Positions 7,893-15,938 are shown, counted from the stretch's first letter. The stretch: 64,000 bases of DNA from Lachnospiraceae bacterium (GCA_910575565.1 CAJTFL010000006.1:1-64000), one strand, 5' to 3'. Numbers and translations: made by a program. Notes: generated by a model from the letters alone, not told the origin.

Positions 7893-9366
7893 CTTAAATG
7901 ATATTTTCTTTGCCCCCACGGAGAACGGCGACCTGACCTATGAGCAGGTGCTGGAGGATGTGCAGCGCTATTTTTCCGAAAACCACGCCTCCACCATAGC
8001 CGGCGCCGGGGAAAATGATTCGGAACGTGCCGTCACGGTGTTAAAGGAGCTGATGGTGCAGTACCTGGTGAAACGCAAGTACGCCATCAAGGGGCTTACC
8101 ACCGAGCAGCTGTGCGCCAGGCTTTATGAGGATATGGCCGGCTACTCCTTCTTAAAGAAATGGATCTACCAGCCTGGCGTGGAGGAGGTGAACATCAACG
8201 CCTACAACGATATCGAGGTCATCATGAACAGCGGGCGCAGCAGCAAGATCCCGGACCGGTTTTCCTCCCCCCAGCACGCCATTGACGTGGTGCGGCGGAT
8301 GCTGAACGCCTGCGGCATGGTCATTGACGACACCATGCCCTCGGTCATCGGCTTCCTGGACAAGAACATCCGTATCTCGGTGGATAAGACGCCCATCGTG
8401 GATTCGGAAGTGGGCATCAATGCCTCCATCCGTATCGTCAACCAGAATACTGTGTCCGAGGAAAAGCTCCTGGATTCCGGGAGTGCCACGCCGGAGATGC
8501 TCCACTTCCTGACCGCCTGCATCCGCTACGGGGTTTCCGTGTGCATTGCCGGCTCCACCGGTTCCGGAAAGACTACCATCATGGCATGGCTCTTATCCAA
8601 CGTGCCCAACAACCGCCGCCTCATCACCATAGAGGAAGGCAGCCGGGAGTTTGACCTGGTGAAACGGGATGAAGACGGGAATATTTTAAATTCCGTGGTC
8701 CACCTGCTCACAAGGCCCCACGAAAACCCGTCCATGAACATCAACCAGGACTTCCTTCTGGAGCGTGTGCTGCGGAAACACCCGGACGTGATCGGTGTGG
8801 GCGAGATGCGGTCGGCGGCAGAGAGCCTGTCGGCGGCGGAAAGCTCCCGTACCGGCCATACGGTCTGCACCACCATCCACTCCAACTCCTGCGAGAGCAC
8901 CTACCGGCGTATGATGACCCTTGCCAAGCGGAAGTACAGCATGGACGATTCCATCCTGATGCAGATCATGGTGGAGGCGTACCCTGTGGTGGTGTTCACC
9001 AAGCAGCTGGAGGACCGCTCCCGGAAGATCATGGAGATCATCGAGGGGGAGGATTACCTGGACGGGAAACTGGTGTACCGTTCCCTTTATAAATATGAGG
9101 TAGTGGACAACGTGACCGATGAACACGGGGCCGCCCATGTGGTAGGCCGCCACCGCAAGATGGGCGCCATGTCTGAGACACTGAAAAAACGGCTGCTGGA
9201 CAACGGCATCTCCCACAAAGAGCTTCAGGAATTTTTATGCAGCGCCCCTCCCCGTAAAGGGGTCCCCGCAAAACAGCCGCCAGGAGGTTATGTTGGAATC
9301 CCTGGAGGAACAAAAATGCCGCAACCCTTGAAGTTACGGCATTCCAGCGTCCCCGAGAAGATTTGA
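7885..9366 (+). CDS. CpaF/TadA-family secretion ATPase with abnormal C-terminus
   Basis: The 493-aa product is a type II/IV secretion ATPase that powers pilus assembly. It has Walker A GSTGSGKT near residues 223-230, the Asp box (IGVGEMRSAAE) and the His box (TGHTVCTTIHSN). GGAGG lies nine bases before ATG 7885. The core ends around PPRKGVPAKQ. The final 25 or so codons run through the start of a downstream ORF, through the tRNA-Arg terminator and into the tRNA-Arg gene itself, stopping at 9366. That tail is therefore junction-derived, not family sequence. The TadB and TadC genes expected next are missing. Confidence 0.85.
   Translation: MNNLNDIFFAPTENGDLTYEQVLEDVQRYFSENHASTIAGAGENDSERAVTVLKELMVQYLVKRKYAIKGLTTEQLCARLYEDMAGYSFLKKWIYQPGVEEVNINAYNDIEVIMNSGRSSKIPDRFSSPQHAIDVVRRMLNACGMVIDDTMPSVIGFLDKNIRISVDKTPIVDSEVGINASIRIVNQNTVSEEKLLDSGSATPEMLHFLTACIRYGVSVCIAGSTGSGKTTIMAWLLSNVPNNRRLITIEEGSREFDLVKRDEDGNILNSVVHLLTRPHENPSMNINQDFLLERVLRKHPDVIGVGEMRSAAESLSAAESSRTGHTVCTTIHSNSCESTYRRMMTLAKRKYSMDDSILMQIMVEAYPVVVFTKQLEDRSRKIMEIIEGEDYLDGKLVYRSLYKYEVVDNVTDEHGAAHVVGRHRKMGAMSETLKKRLLDNGISHKELQEFLCSAPPRKGVPAKQPPGGYVGIPGGTKMPQPLKLRHSSVPEKI
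9293..9331 (+). pseudogene. decapitated start of the next cassette gene
   Basis: AGGAGG at 9282-9287 is followed at ideal spacing by TTG 9293 (or ATG 9290), a frame overlapping the end of cpaF in the way Tad genes usually do. It encodes only about a dozen residues (LESLEEQKCRNP) before a TGA inside the tRNA terminator hairpin. I read it as the 5' end of the gene that should follow, probably TadB-like, cut at about 9311-9313. Confidence 0.4.
9313..9343 (-). terminator. terminator of tRNA-Arg
   Basis: On the minus strand, four bases after the tRNA 3' end, AATGCCGTAAC pairs with GTTGCGGCATT (one G-U pair) around a short loop, followed by TTTG. This is a normal tRNA terminator. It also lies inside the CpaF reading frame on the other strand. 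Confidence 0.8.
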
Positions 9367-9421
9367 ACTTCCGACCCCACGCTTAGGAGGCGTGTGCTCT
9401 ATCCAGCTGAGCTACGAGGAC
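9348..9421 (-). tRNA. tRNA-Arg (anticodon CCT)
   Basis: This 74-base gene has acceptor arms GTCCTCG/CGGGGAC, a GCTC/GAGC D-stem, anticodon stem CACGC/GCGTG with loop CTCCTAA (anticodon CCT, reading AGG), and a T-arm containing TTCAAAT. CCA is not encoded. I see no promoter in the 60 bases directly upstream. The nearest good promoter is at 9566-9594, in front of the broken tRNA half, and it would transcribe both. Confidence 0.93.
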
Positions 9422-9484
9422 TCGAACGATATGAAGTTTATGAAAAGAGCTTTTTTACCTCCACGGACTTTGATGACCGGGATA

Positions 9485-9523
9485 TTAGGAGGCGGTCGCT
9501 CTATCCATCTGAGCTACGGAAAC
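9485..9523 (-). pseudogene. 5' half of a second tRNA-Arg(CCT), broken at the anticodon loop
   Basis: Reading the minus strand from 9523, GTTTCCG, TA, D-arm GCTC-loop-GAGC, stem ACCGC and loop CTCCTAA follow the exact tRNA layout. The sequence then departs (TATCCCGGTC): the 3' side of the anticodon stem (expected GCGGT), the T-arm and the acceptor 3' strand are absent. It differs from the complete tRNA-Arg at 9348-9421 at about nine positions, so it is not a recent duplicate. The two share the 10 bases TTAGGAGGCG (plus strand) at the break point. Confidence 0.8.
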
Positions 9524-9565
9524 GGATATGTCCTGCCTACAATAATCTGCAAAACATACACAAGT

Positions 9566-9594
9566 ATAATAACCTATATTACAAAAAAAAGCAA
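9566..9594 (-). promoter_or_regulatory. sigma-70 promoter upstream of the tRNA-Arg relic
   Basis: On the minus strand, -35 TTGCTT (9589-9594) and -10 TATTAT (9566-9571) have a 17-base spacer. The promoter stands about 43 bases before the 5' end of the broken tRNA half and is probably the original host tRNA promoter. It now would drive the complete tRNA-Arg about 145 bases further on. Confidence 0.7.
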
Positions 9595-9656
9595 GGGTTT
9601 TTTATTTGATTTTCAGTAAATTTTCAATTTTAATTTTGACTTAACCATTCACATCC

Positions 9657-10874
9657 TTACGCGAACAGCCTTACCAAATTTTTTAAAAGCTCCGTCACCT
9701 TTTCCATAGCCTGGCAGGATACGTATTCGTGACGCCCGTGGCCGTTTTGGCCCCCGGTACACAGGTTAGGGCAGGGAAGGCCGGTATAGGACAAGCGGGC
9801 TCCGTCAGTTCCGCCTCGGATGGGGGTAATTACCGGGGTGATGGAAGTCTGTTCCATAGCGGTGATAGCGCATTGGATCAGCTCCGGGTGGGCCTTAACG
9901 TGTTCGATCATATTCCGGTAATTTTCAGTAATGGTAATTTCCACAGTTTTCGGGCCATATTTACGGTTTAGGAAATCCACGCAGTCTTTCATCAGCTCTT
10001 GACGGGCAAGGAAAAGGCCGTAGTCATGATCGCGGATTAGATAATCCAAGGTTGCTGTTTCTGCAGTGCCTTCCATATGGTTTAAATGGAAAAATCCTTC
10101 CCGATCCTGAGTGCAGGCAGGGGTCTGAAAGACTGGGAGCAGGGATTGGTATTCCATGGCAATCAGCATGGCGCTTTTTAAAACACCTTTGGCGTAGCCT
10201 GGATGGGCGGTAATCCCGTGGAAGGTAAGGTGGGCAGCGGCGGCGTTAAAATTTTCATAGGACAATTCCCCTAAAATGCCGCCATCCACCGTATAGCCGT
10301 AAGCGGCTCCAAGCTTCTCTAAGTTTACATGATTGGTTCCCCGGCCGATTTCTTCATCCGGCGTAAAAAGGATGCATACAGGGGGATGAGGAAAATCCGG
10401 GTTAGCCATAAGGAACTCAGCCAAGGTCACGATCTCGGCTATCCCAGCTTTATTGTCTGCCCCTAAAAGGGTGGTTCCGTCGGTAACGATCAGATCCTGG
10501 CCGATGTGGGCCTTTAAGGAAGGAAAGTCTTCTGGTTTTGTAGCAATATGTTTTTCTTCGTTTAAAATAATTTCCCCTCCGTCATAATTTTCCACAATCC
10601 GGGGATGGATATTGGCACCGGACATTTCCATGGCGGTATCCATATGGGCAATCAGGGCAAGACCTGGCCTGGTGCAGCCTTTAGAAGGGGGAATATGGCC
10701 ATAGACACAGCCAAATTCATCGCAGTGTGCGTCCTGGATGCCGAGGCCTTTCAGTTCTTCGGCCAAGGCAGACCCTAAGATCAGTTGTCCCGGGGTAGAA
10801 GGGATCTGATCGCTGCGGCTGTCTGACTGGGTGTCAAAGCTTACGTATTTTAGGAAACGTTCAGTTACATTCAT
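9657..10874 (-). CDS. pepT: peptidase T (tripeptide aminopeptidase)
   Basis: The 405-aa protein is a cytosolic M20B zinc tripeptidase that removes N-terminal residues from tripeptides. Family marks seen: HMDTA with the first metal His and Asp, the GADNKAG metal-bridging Asp, the catalytic pair in LFTPDEEIG, and the C-terminal RGGTDGARLS and GGQNGHGRHEY segments. The length is standard. ATG 10874 (MNVTERFLKYV) fits the family start; a TTG four codons upstream is possible. The region upstream holds a structured leader (10875-10962) shared with tadA at 49.1 kb. Transcription is divergent from the peptide-transport operon. Confidence 0.95.
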   Translation of the reverse strand: MNVTERFLKYVSFDTQSDSRSDQIPSTPGQLILGSALAEELKGLGIQDAHCDEFGCVYGHIPPSKGCTRPGLALIAHMDTAMEMSGANIHPRIVENYDGGEIILNEEKHIATKPEDFPSLKAHIGQDLIVTDGTTLLGADNKAGIAEIVTLAEFLMANPDFPHPPVCILFTPDEEIGRGTNHVNLEKLGAAYGYTVDGGILGELSYENFNAAAAHLTFHGITAHPGYAKGVLKSAMLIAMEYQSLLPVFQTPACTQDREGFFHLNHMEGTAETATLDYLIRDHDYGLFLARQELMKDCVDFLNRKYGPKTVEITITENYRNMIEHVKAHPELIQCAITAMEQTSITPVITPIRGGTDGARLSYTGLPCPNLCTGGQNGHGRHEYVSCQAMEKVTELLKNLVRLFA

Positions 10875-10962
10875 GATTTGTACCAAGCCTCAAAGGAAAA
10901 CGCAAAGGAAAATTTTGAAATTTTTTGAGGCACAAACACAAAAAGAAAAGGGATGTGTTTGT
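10875..10962 (-). promoter_or_regulatory. structured leader abutting pepT, shared with tadA
   Basis: On the minus strand a 9-bp stem (ACAAACACA, 10954-10962, with TGTGTTTGT, 10932-10940) is followed directly by GCCTCAAA (10924-10931), a 29-base AT-rich loop, and TTTGAGGC (10887-10894). The last arm holds the GAGG that is the best ribosome-site candidate for pepT. The start reads TTGGTACAAATCATG. The same order of stems and nearly the same bases occur before tadA at 49130-49210. It may be a translational control element or an inserted repeat. Confidence 0.6.
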
Positions 10963-11062
10963 ATCTTATCCTTTCTGCTTTTTTATTTATCTTGCACTTT
11001 ATCATTCCTCAATAAGCTATAGTATATTTGATCCAAATGAGAAAATCAAGGTTTTGGTATTG

Positions 11063-11141
11063 AAATTTAACCTATCGAGGAAGTCCACTGTTTCTAACCC
11101 GCGGAGACGAAAGCGGTGGACTTCCTCGATAGGTTAAATTT
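11063..11141. repeat. 26-bp perfect inverted repeat (long hairpin)
   Basis: Arms 11063-11088 and 11116-11141 are perfect complements of 26 bases around a 27-base loop. Both genes flanking this gap (pepT and the methyltransferase operon) point away from it, so it does not serve as a terminator. Part of one arm (TTAACCTATCGAGGAAGT) recurs with one change at 60683-60700, which suggests a dispersed palindromic element. Confidence 0.85.
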
Positions 11142-11217
11142 TTGAGCAAAAAATTATGCAAATCTTACAAAATATTCCTCGTGTTTGTGTATAAAAAGCA
11201 GAAAATCACAAAAGTCC

Positions 11218-11246
11218 TTGCAAGCTAATAATATCAGTGGTATATT
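11218..11246 (+). promoter_or_regulatory. promoter of the methyltransferase/peptide-transport operon
   Basis: -35 TTGCAA (11218-11223) and -10 TATATT (11241-11246) have a 17-base spacer. Between it and the first start codon lie two direct copies of TTAACCGGCA (11275-11284 and 11311-11320), 36 bases apart, with a CCGGA/TCCGG hairpin between them. These are candidate operator half-sites, perhaps for the GntR/FCD protein encoded at 19564. Confidence 0.55.
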
Positions 11247-11371
11247 TAAAACATGATTATAAAAGTTCTATCGTTTAACCGGCATCCCGGAGCTTTTCCG
11301 GTCAGGAAGATTAACCGGCAGCGTGGGAGGAAGGATCCCGGATGTACATTCTACAAAAAGGAGATAATACC

Positions 11372-12337
11372 ATGACAAAGAAAGAACGTGTGATTGCGGC
11401 AATTGAGCAGAAGGAGGTGGATGGGATTCCGTCCGGATTTTCCCTTCATTTTCCCGATGGGCAAAAGAAGGGTGAGGCCAGTGTCAAGGCTCATTTGGAT
11501 TTCTTCCGGGATACGGATACGGATATCTGTAAGGTAATGAATGAAAACCTTATTCCGGTTTTTGGGACGATTCATACGCCCAAAGATTATGACCGTCTGA
11601 TTCCGACGATGACCATGGAAGATGAGTTCATGAAGGCCCAGATAGAGATGACGAAAAAGATTCTCGACGGCTGCGGCAAGGATGTGTTCACTATGGGAAC
11701 ACTTCATGGAATCTGCGCATCCGGGATCCATCCCATTGAGCAGGCGGGGATAAACTACTATGCGGCCAGGCAGATGCAGGTAGATTTTTTAAGATGGGAT
11801 GAGAAGAGGATGCTGCCTGCCATGCAGCGGATTACCGATGTACTTTGCGCGCTGGCGAAAAGCTATATCGAGGCAGGGCTGGATTCCATTTATTACGCGG
11901 CTTTAGGCGGCGAGCGGGAATTCTTTACCGATGAGGAATTTGCCAAGTGGATTAAGCCGTTCGATCTGCAGATCATGCAGGCTATTAAGGCTGCAGGAGG
12001 GTACTGCTTCCTCCATATCTGCAAGGATGGATTGAATATGGAACGTTATCAGGATTACGGCTCTTATGCGGATGTGGTGAACTGGGGGGTTTATGAAACC
12101 TCTTTTTCCATGGAAGAGGGGAGGAAGCTTTTCGGCGGCAAGACGATCATGGGCGGCCTGCCAAATCACCATGGGGTGCTGGTAGATGGAAATAAGGAGC
12201 AGATCCAGGCAGAGGTAAAGCGGATTGTGGATGATTTTGGAAAGAAAGGCATGATCCTGGGAGCGGACTGCACGCTGTTTACGGATCAGGATCTGGAAAA
12301 AGTTCGGATAGCTGCCGAGGCCGCACGCAGCTGTTAA
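11372..12337 (+). CDS. UroD/MtaA-family protein, probable zinc methyltransferase
   Basis: The 321-aa protein has the uroporphyrinogen decarboxylase fold family signature but is not a typical HemE. It keeps the zinc ligands of MtaA/MtbA/CmuA-type methylcobamide methyltransferases: H215-x-C217 (FLHICKDG) and C300 (GADCTLF). ATG 11372 follows AAAAGGAGA by eight bases; an upstream in-frame ATG at 11342 lies before that site. It is the first gene of an operon with a peptide-type ABC transporter, so its methyl donor may be something imported. No corrinoid protein gene is nearby. The substrate is unknown. Confidence 0.75.
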   Translation: MTKKERVIAAIEQKEVDGIPSGFSLHFPDGQKKGEASVKAHLDFFRDTDTDICKVMNENLIPVFGTIHTPKDYDRLIPTMTMEDEFMKAQIEMTKKILDGCGKDVFTMGTLHGICASGIHPIEQAGINYYAARQMQVDFLRWDEKRMLPAMQRITDVLCALAKSYIEAGLDSIYYAALGGEREFFTDEEFAKWIKPFDLQIMQAIKAAGGYCFLHICKDGLNMERYQDYGSYADVVNWGVYETSFSMEEGRKLFGGKTIMGGLPNHHGVLVDGNKEQIQAEVKRIVDDFGKKGMILGADCTLFTDQDLEKVRIAAEAARSC

Positions 12338-12382
12338 CAGGATTTAAGGAATCCATGAACAATAGGGAGGTGGATAAACAAT

Positions 12383-13336
12383 ATGTTAAAGTACACAGTA
12401 AAACGCCTTCTGGTGGCGATTCCCACGTTTTTCGGAATTACGGTACTGGTTTATCTGATTTCGGCGATGGCTCCCGGGAGCCCTTTGGAGATGCTTATGG
12501 CAGATCCTATGGCGACCAAGGAAGATATGGAGGCTTTAAAAACCCAGATGGGTTTAAATGATCCTGCCATTATCCAGTATTTCCGGTGGCTGGGCGCTAT
12601 GCTTCAGGGGAATTTAGGGATTTCCTACCGCAACAGCCTGCCGGTTTTGGGACAGGTTTTGGAAAAGTTAGGCCCTACCTTGATCCTCACCCTTACGTCT
12701 ACGGCTCTCTCCATTTTGATTGCCGTGCCCTTAGGGATTATGTCAGCCTATAAACCGTATTCCCCGTGGGATTACCTATCTTCCGGTTTTGCATTCATCG
12801 GAGCGTCTACGCCTACCTTTTTTACCGGGCTGGTGGTGATTTACTTCTTCGCCGTTCAGTTCAGGCTGCTGCCCATGGGAGGGATGTACGATGCCGGGGT
12901 GCACACGGTAGGCTCGGCCATAAAGCATTTGATTCTGCCCAGCCTGGTGCTGACCATCTTTAATATCGGAAGCATCTTAAGGCAGACCAGGGGAAGCATG
13001 ATGGAGGTATTCAGCGAGGATTATATCCGGACGGCCAGGGCCAAAGGCCTTACGGAGCCTCGGGTGGTGATTATCCACGGCTTACGGAATGCCCTCATCC
13101 CGGTGGTTACGGTGCTTAGCACCATGATTCCCTTTATGTTTGGCGGGGCTGTGGTGGCAGAGCAGGTATTTAGCTGGCCGGGGCTGGGAAGCCTTATGGT
13201 ACAGTCCATCAATGCCAGGGATTACCCCATGATTATGGGAATCACGGTAATCATTGCGGCGGCTGTTTTAATCGGCAATGTCCTGACCGACATCGCATAC
13301 AGTCTGCTTGACCCGAAGATTCGGGAGAGCCGTTAG
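12383..13336 (+). CDS. ABC transporter permease, DppB/OppB type
   Basis: The 317-aa membrane protein begins MLKYTVKRLLVAIPTFFGIT, typical of the DppB/OppB family. It has six predicted helices and the cytoplasmic EAA loop (RTARAKGLTEPRVVIIHGLRNALIP) that contacts the ATPases. GGAGGTGG lies about 10 bases before ATG 12383. It pairs with the DppC-like permease that follows after 11 bases. The importer class covers di- and oligopeptides, nickel and glutathione; the sequence does not decide the substrate. Confidence 0.92.
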   Translation: MLKYTVKRLLVAIPTFFGITVLVYLISAMAPGSPLEMLMADPMATKEDMEALKTQMGLNDPAIIQYFRWLGAMLQGNLGISYRNSLPVLGQVLEKLGPTLILTLTSTALSILIAVPLGIMSAYKPYSPWDYLSSGFAFIGASTPTFFTGLVVIYFFAVQFRLLPMGGMYDAGVHTVGSAIKHLILPSLVLTIFNIGSILRQTRGSMMEVFSEDYIRTARAKGLTEPRVVIIHGLRNALIPVVTVLSTMIPFMFGGAVVAEQVFSWPGLGSLMVQSINARDYPMIMGITVIIAAAVLIGNVLTDIAYSLLDPKIRESR

Positions 13337-13347
13337 GAGGGAAAGAT

Positions 13348-14226
13348 ATGCCAGAGACGAAAGAAGTAAAAAAAGACTCTTATTATCGGGACGTGCTCAG
13401 GAAATTCCGGGCTCACAAGCTGGCTATGATCGGTGTGGCGATTATTGCCCTGGAGGTATTTCTGGTGGTGTGCCTGCCGATGATCCTTAAGCTGGATCCT
13501 TATACCTCTGATGTTCTTGCCTTCAGCAGCAAGCCGGGTCCAGGACATTTCCTGGGAACGGATGATACCGGGCGGGATGTGTTTGCCAGGCTGGTATACG
13601 GGGGGCGGGTTTCCCTGCTGGTAGGGCTTCTCTCTGCGGTTATCAGCCTTTGCATCGGAGTTCCCTTAGGTCTTATGGCCGGTTACTACAAGGGCATATG
13701 GGAAACCGTGGTCATGCGGGCGGCAGATATTTTCATGTCCTTTCCATCGATGATCCTGGTTCTGGTGCTGGTATCCGTCATCGGCCCCTCGGTGTGGACT
13801 GTTACCTTGGTTATCGGCGTACTGGGGTGGACGGACTTTGCCAAATTGATTTACGGCAATGTGCTGTCTATCCGGGAGAAGGAATACGTGGAATCGGCTA
13901 AGGCAGTGGGGACAAAGGATATCCCATTGCTGGTAAAATACGTAATTCCCAATGCGTTTGCACCAATTTTAATTAACTTTACTTTCCGTACCGCTCAGGC
14001 GATTATCCAGGAATCTGCCCTTAGCTTCCTAGGCATGGGCGTACAGCCGCCGGAGGCTTCCTGGGGGAATATCCTCTACGCGGCGCAGTCAATTACCGTG
14101 CTTTCATCAAGGCCATGGCTTTGGGTTCCGCCGGGAATCCTGCTGGTGTTAACGGTGTCCAGCATTAATTTTATCGGCGACGGGATCCGGGATGCCCTTG
14201 ATTCAAAGACAAAAATTAAAAAGTAA
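13348..14226 (+). CDS. ABC transporter permease, DppC/OppC type
   Basis: The 292-aa second permease has the family N-terminal segment (RKFRAHKLAMIGVAIIAL), the HFLGTDDTGRDVFARLVYGGR motif region (residues about 62-82) conserved in DppC/OppC, and the EAA loop (VESAKAVGTKDIPLLVKYVI). Five to six membrane helices are visible. TAGGAGGGAAAGAT precedes ATG 13348. It forms the channel together with the preceding permease. Confidence 0.92.
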   Translation: MPETKEVKKDSYYRDVLRKFRAHKLAMIGVAIIALEVFLVVCLPMILKLDPYTSDVLAFSSKPGPGHFLGTDDTGRDVFARLVYGGRVSLLVGLLSAVISLCIGVPLGLMAGYYKGIWETVVMRAADIFMSFPSMILVLVLVSVIGPSVWTVTLVIGVLGWTDFAKLIYGNVLSIREKEYVESAKAVGTKDIPLLVKYVIPNAFAPILINFTFRTAQAIIQESALSFLGMGVQPPEASWGNILYAAQSITVLSSRPWLWVPPGILLVLTVSSINFIGDGIRDALDSKTKIKK

Positions 14227-14240
14227 AAAGAGGAGGAGAC

Positions 14241-15938
14241 ATGATGAAACGAAATATGGTAAAATTAATTGCAGCTTCTTTGGCTTGTGCCATGATGCTT
14301 TCCGCCTGTGGAGGCGGCCAGGGCGGGGGAACCGCCACGACAGCGGCAAACGGGGCGGCAGGAAACGGCGGAGCGGATGCCACCCAGGCTAAGACCGATC
14401 AGACAGAAGCAAGTAACCAAGCTTCCGGCGGGGAAAAGGTAGTGGTTATGGCTCAGACGGGAGATTGGGACAGCTTTATGGTCATGAATACCACCAATGC
14501 AGGGGCGGACAATGTAAATGAGCTGATGTTTGACCGCCTTATGGTGATTAATACCGACGGAACCTTTGAACCCCGTCTGGCGGATAAGTGGGAGACGAAT
14601 GAAGCCCAGGATAAGATTACGTATCACTTAAATGAAAACGCAAAGTGGCATGACGGGGAGCCGGTTACTGCAGAGGACGTGGTGTATTCCGCCCAGGTTG
14701 CTTCCTCCGCAGAGTACAATTACCTGCGCCGGATCCGTATGCAGTATTTTGAGGGAACGGATGAAACGGGATGCGAGCTGTCTGCAGACAGTGTTGGGGT
14801 AAAGGCAGTTGACGACCATACGGTGGAATTTACCTTAAAGACCCCCATGGATCCGGCGATCATCTATGCGTTGATTATTCGTGACTTTTACATTATTCCA
14901 AAGCATCTGCTTTCCGATATTTCCGATGCGGATCTGGTAAATGATGATTTCTGGCAGAAGCCCATAGGCTCCGGCCCCTGTATCTTTGACAGCATGGAGT
15001 CCGGCGTATCCATCGAATTTAAGGCCAACAAGGATTACTACCTGGGCGCTCCCGATTTTGACCGCCTGGTATTTAAGAAGGTGCAGTCTTCCAACCTGCT
15101 ATCCGGCTTAATGAGCGGGGAAATCGATGTGCTCTCCGGAAACAGCCAGATTCCTTTGGCAGACTGGGAAGCCGCCAATAACACCCCAGGCGTAGTGGCA
15201 AAATCCATTCCTACCTTTGCATACCAGTATATGGCCATGAATACCTCCAGGGATTACTTAACCGAGGATATCCGCCACGCCATCAGTTTAGCCATTAACC
15301 GTCAGGTAATCGTTGATCAGCTCCTTCAGGGCCAGGCGCGCATCGCCATTGGGCCGCTGCCTGAGGATCACAAGTACTTTAACACAAAGCTGCTTCCTAT
15401 TGAGTATGATCCGGAGAAAGCAAAATCCATGGTAGAGGCTGCCGGCTGGGATCCTAACCGTGAGCTGGAAATGCTGGTTTCCACAGGAAACGAAGTTCGT
15501 GAGAAGAGCGCTATTTTAATCCAGCAGGATCTGCAGAAGATCGGCATTAAGACGAGAATCCAGACCTTGGACTTCCCCACCCTCCTTACCAATGCCCGTA
15601 ACGGTGATTACGATCTGTGCTTTATCGGTTCCTCAGGTTCTGTGGATCCTTCTGAGTCCGTGCCCAATGTAACGGCTGGCTATATCAATAACTTTGCGCA
15701 GTTAAAGGATCCTACCTTAGGCCAGATCGGTGAGTCCGGAGCCAAGGAGATTACCTTTGAGGCCAGGAAGAAGATTTACGATGAGTACCAGGAAGTTTTA
15801 TTCCAGCAGATGCCCAAGGCATATCTGTATTTTACCAATGACTTATTTGCCTACAGCGATAAGCTGGAGAATGTACGGGAAGGGGCTCTCGACTATAACG
15901 TAAATAAGAATGTTTGGGCTTGGAAGGTCAATAAGTAA
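14241..15938 (+). CDS. peptide-type solute-binding lipoprotein (SBP_bac_5)
   Basis: The 565-aa protein has a lipoprotein signal with lipobox (MMLSAC, lipidated Cys near residue 23) and a Gly/Ala/Thr-rich linker. A full family 5 binding domain follows: the LADKWETNE and YHLNENAKWHDGEPVTAEDV signature at residues about 112-145, and a C-terminal lobe to the end. It captures the substrate outside the membrane for the two permeases. Two adjacent ATGs (14241, 14244) follow GGAGGAGAC. The length is normal. The operon context suggests oligopeptides. Confidence 0.93.
   Translation: MMKRNMVKLIAASLACAMMLSACGGGQGGGTATTAANGAAGNGGADATQAKTDQTEASNQASGGEKVVVMAQTGDWDSFMVMNTTNAGADNVNELMFDRLMVINTDGTFEPRLADKWETNEAQDKITYHLNENAKWHDGEPVTAEDVVYSAQVASSAEYNYLRRIRMQYFEGTDETGCELSADSVGVKAVDDHTVEFTLKTPMDPAIIYALIIRDFYIIPKHLLSDISDADLVNDDFWQKPIGSGPCIFDSMESGVSIEFKANKDYYLGAPDFDRLVFKKVQSSNLLSGLMSGEIDVLSGNSQIPLADWEAANNTPGVVAKSIPTFAYQYMAMNTSRDYLTEDIRHAISLAINRQVIVDQLLQGQARIAIGPLPEDHKYFNTKLLPIEYDPEKAKSMVEAAGWDPNRELEMLVSTGNEVREKSAILIQQDLQKIGIKTRIQTLDFPTLLTNARNGDYDLCFIGSSGSVDPSESVPNVTAGYINNFAQLKDPTLGQIGESGAKEITFEARKKIYDEYQEVLFQQMPKAYLYFTNDLFAYSDKLENVREGALDYNVNKNVWAWKVNK

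Noticed and set aside
11142..11371. A riboswitch before the methyltransferase operon
   Set aside because: Only direct repeats and one small hairpin are present; I see no known riboswitch core.
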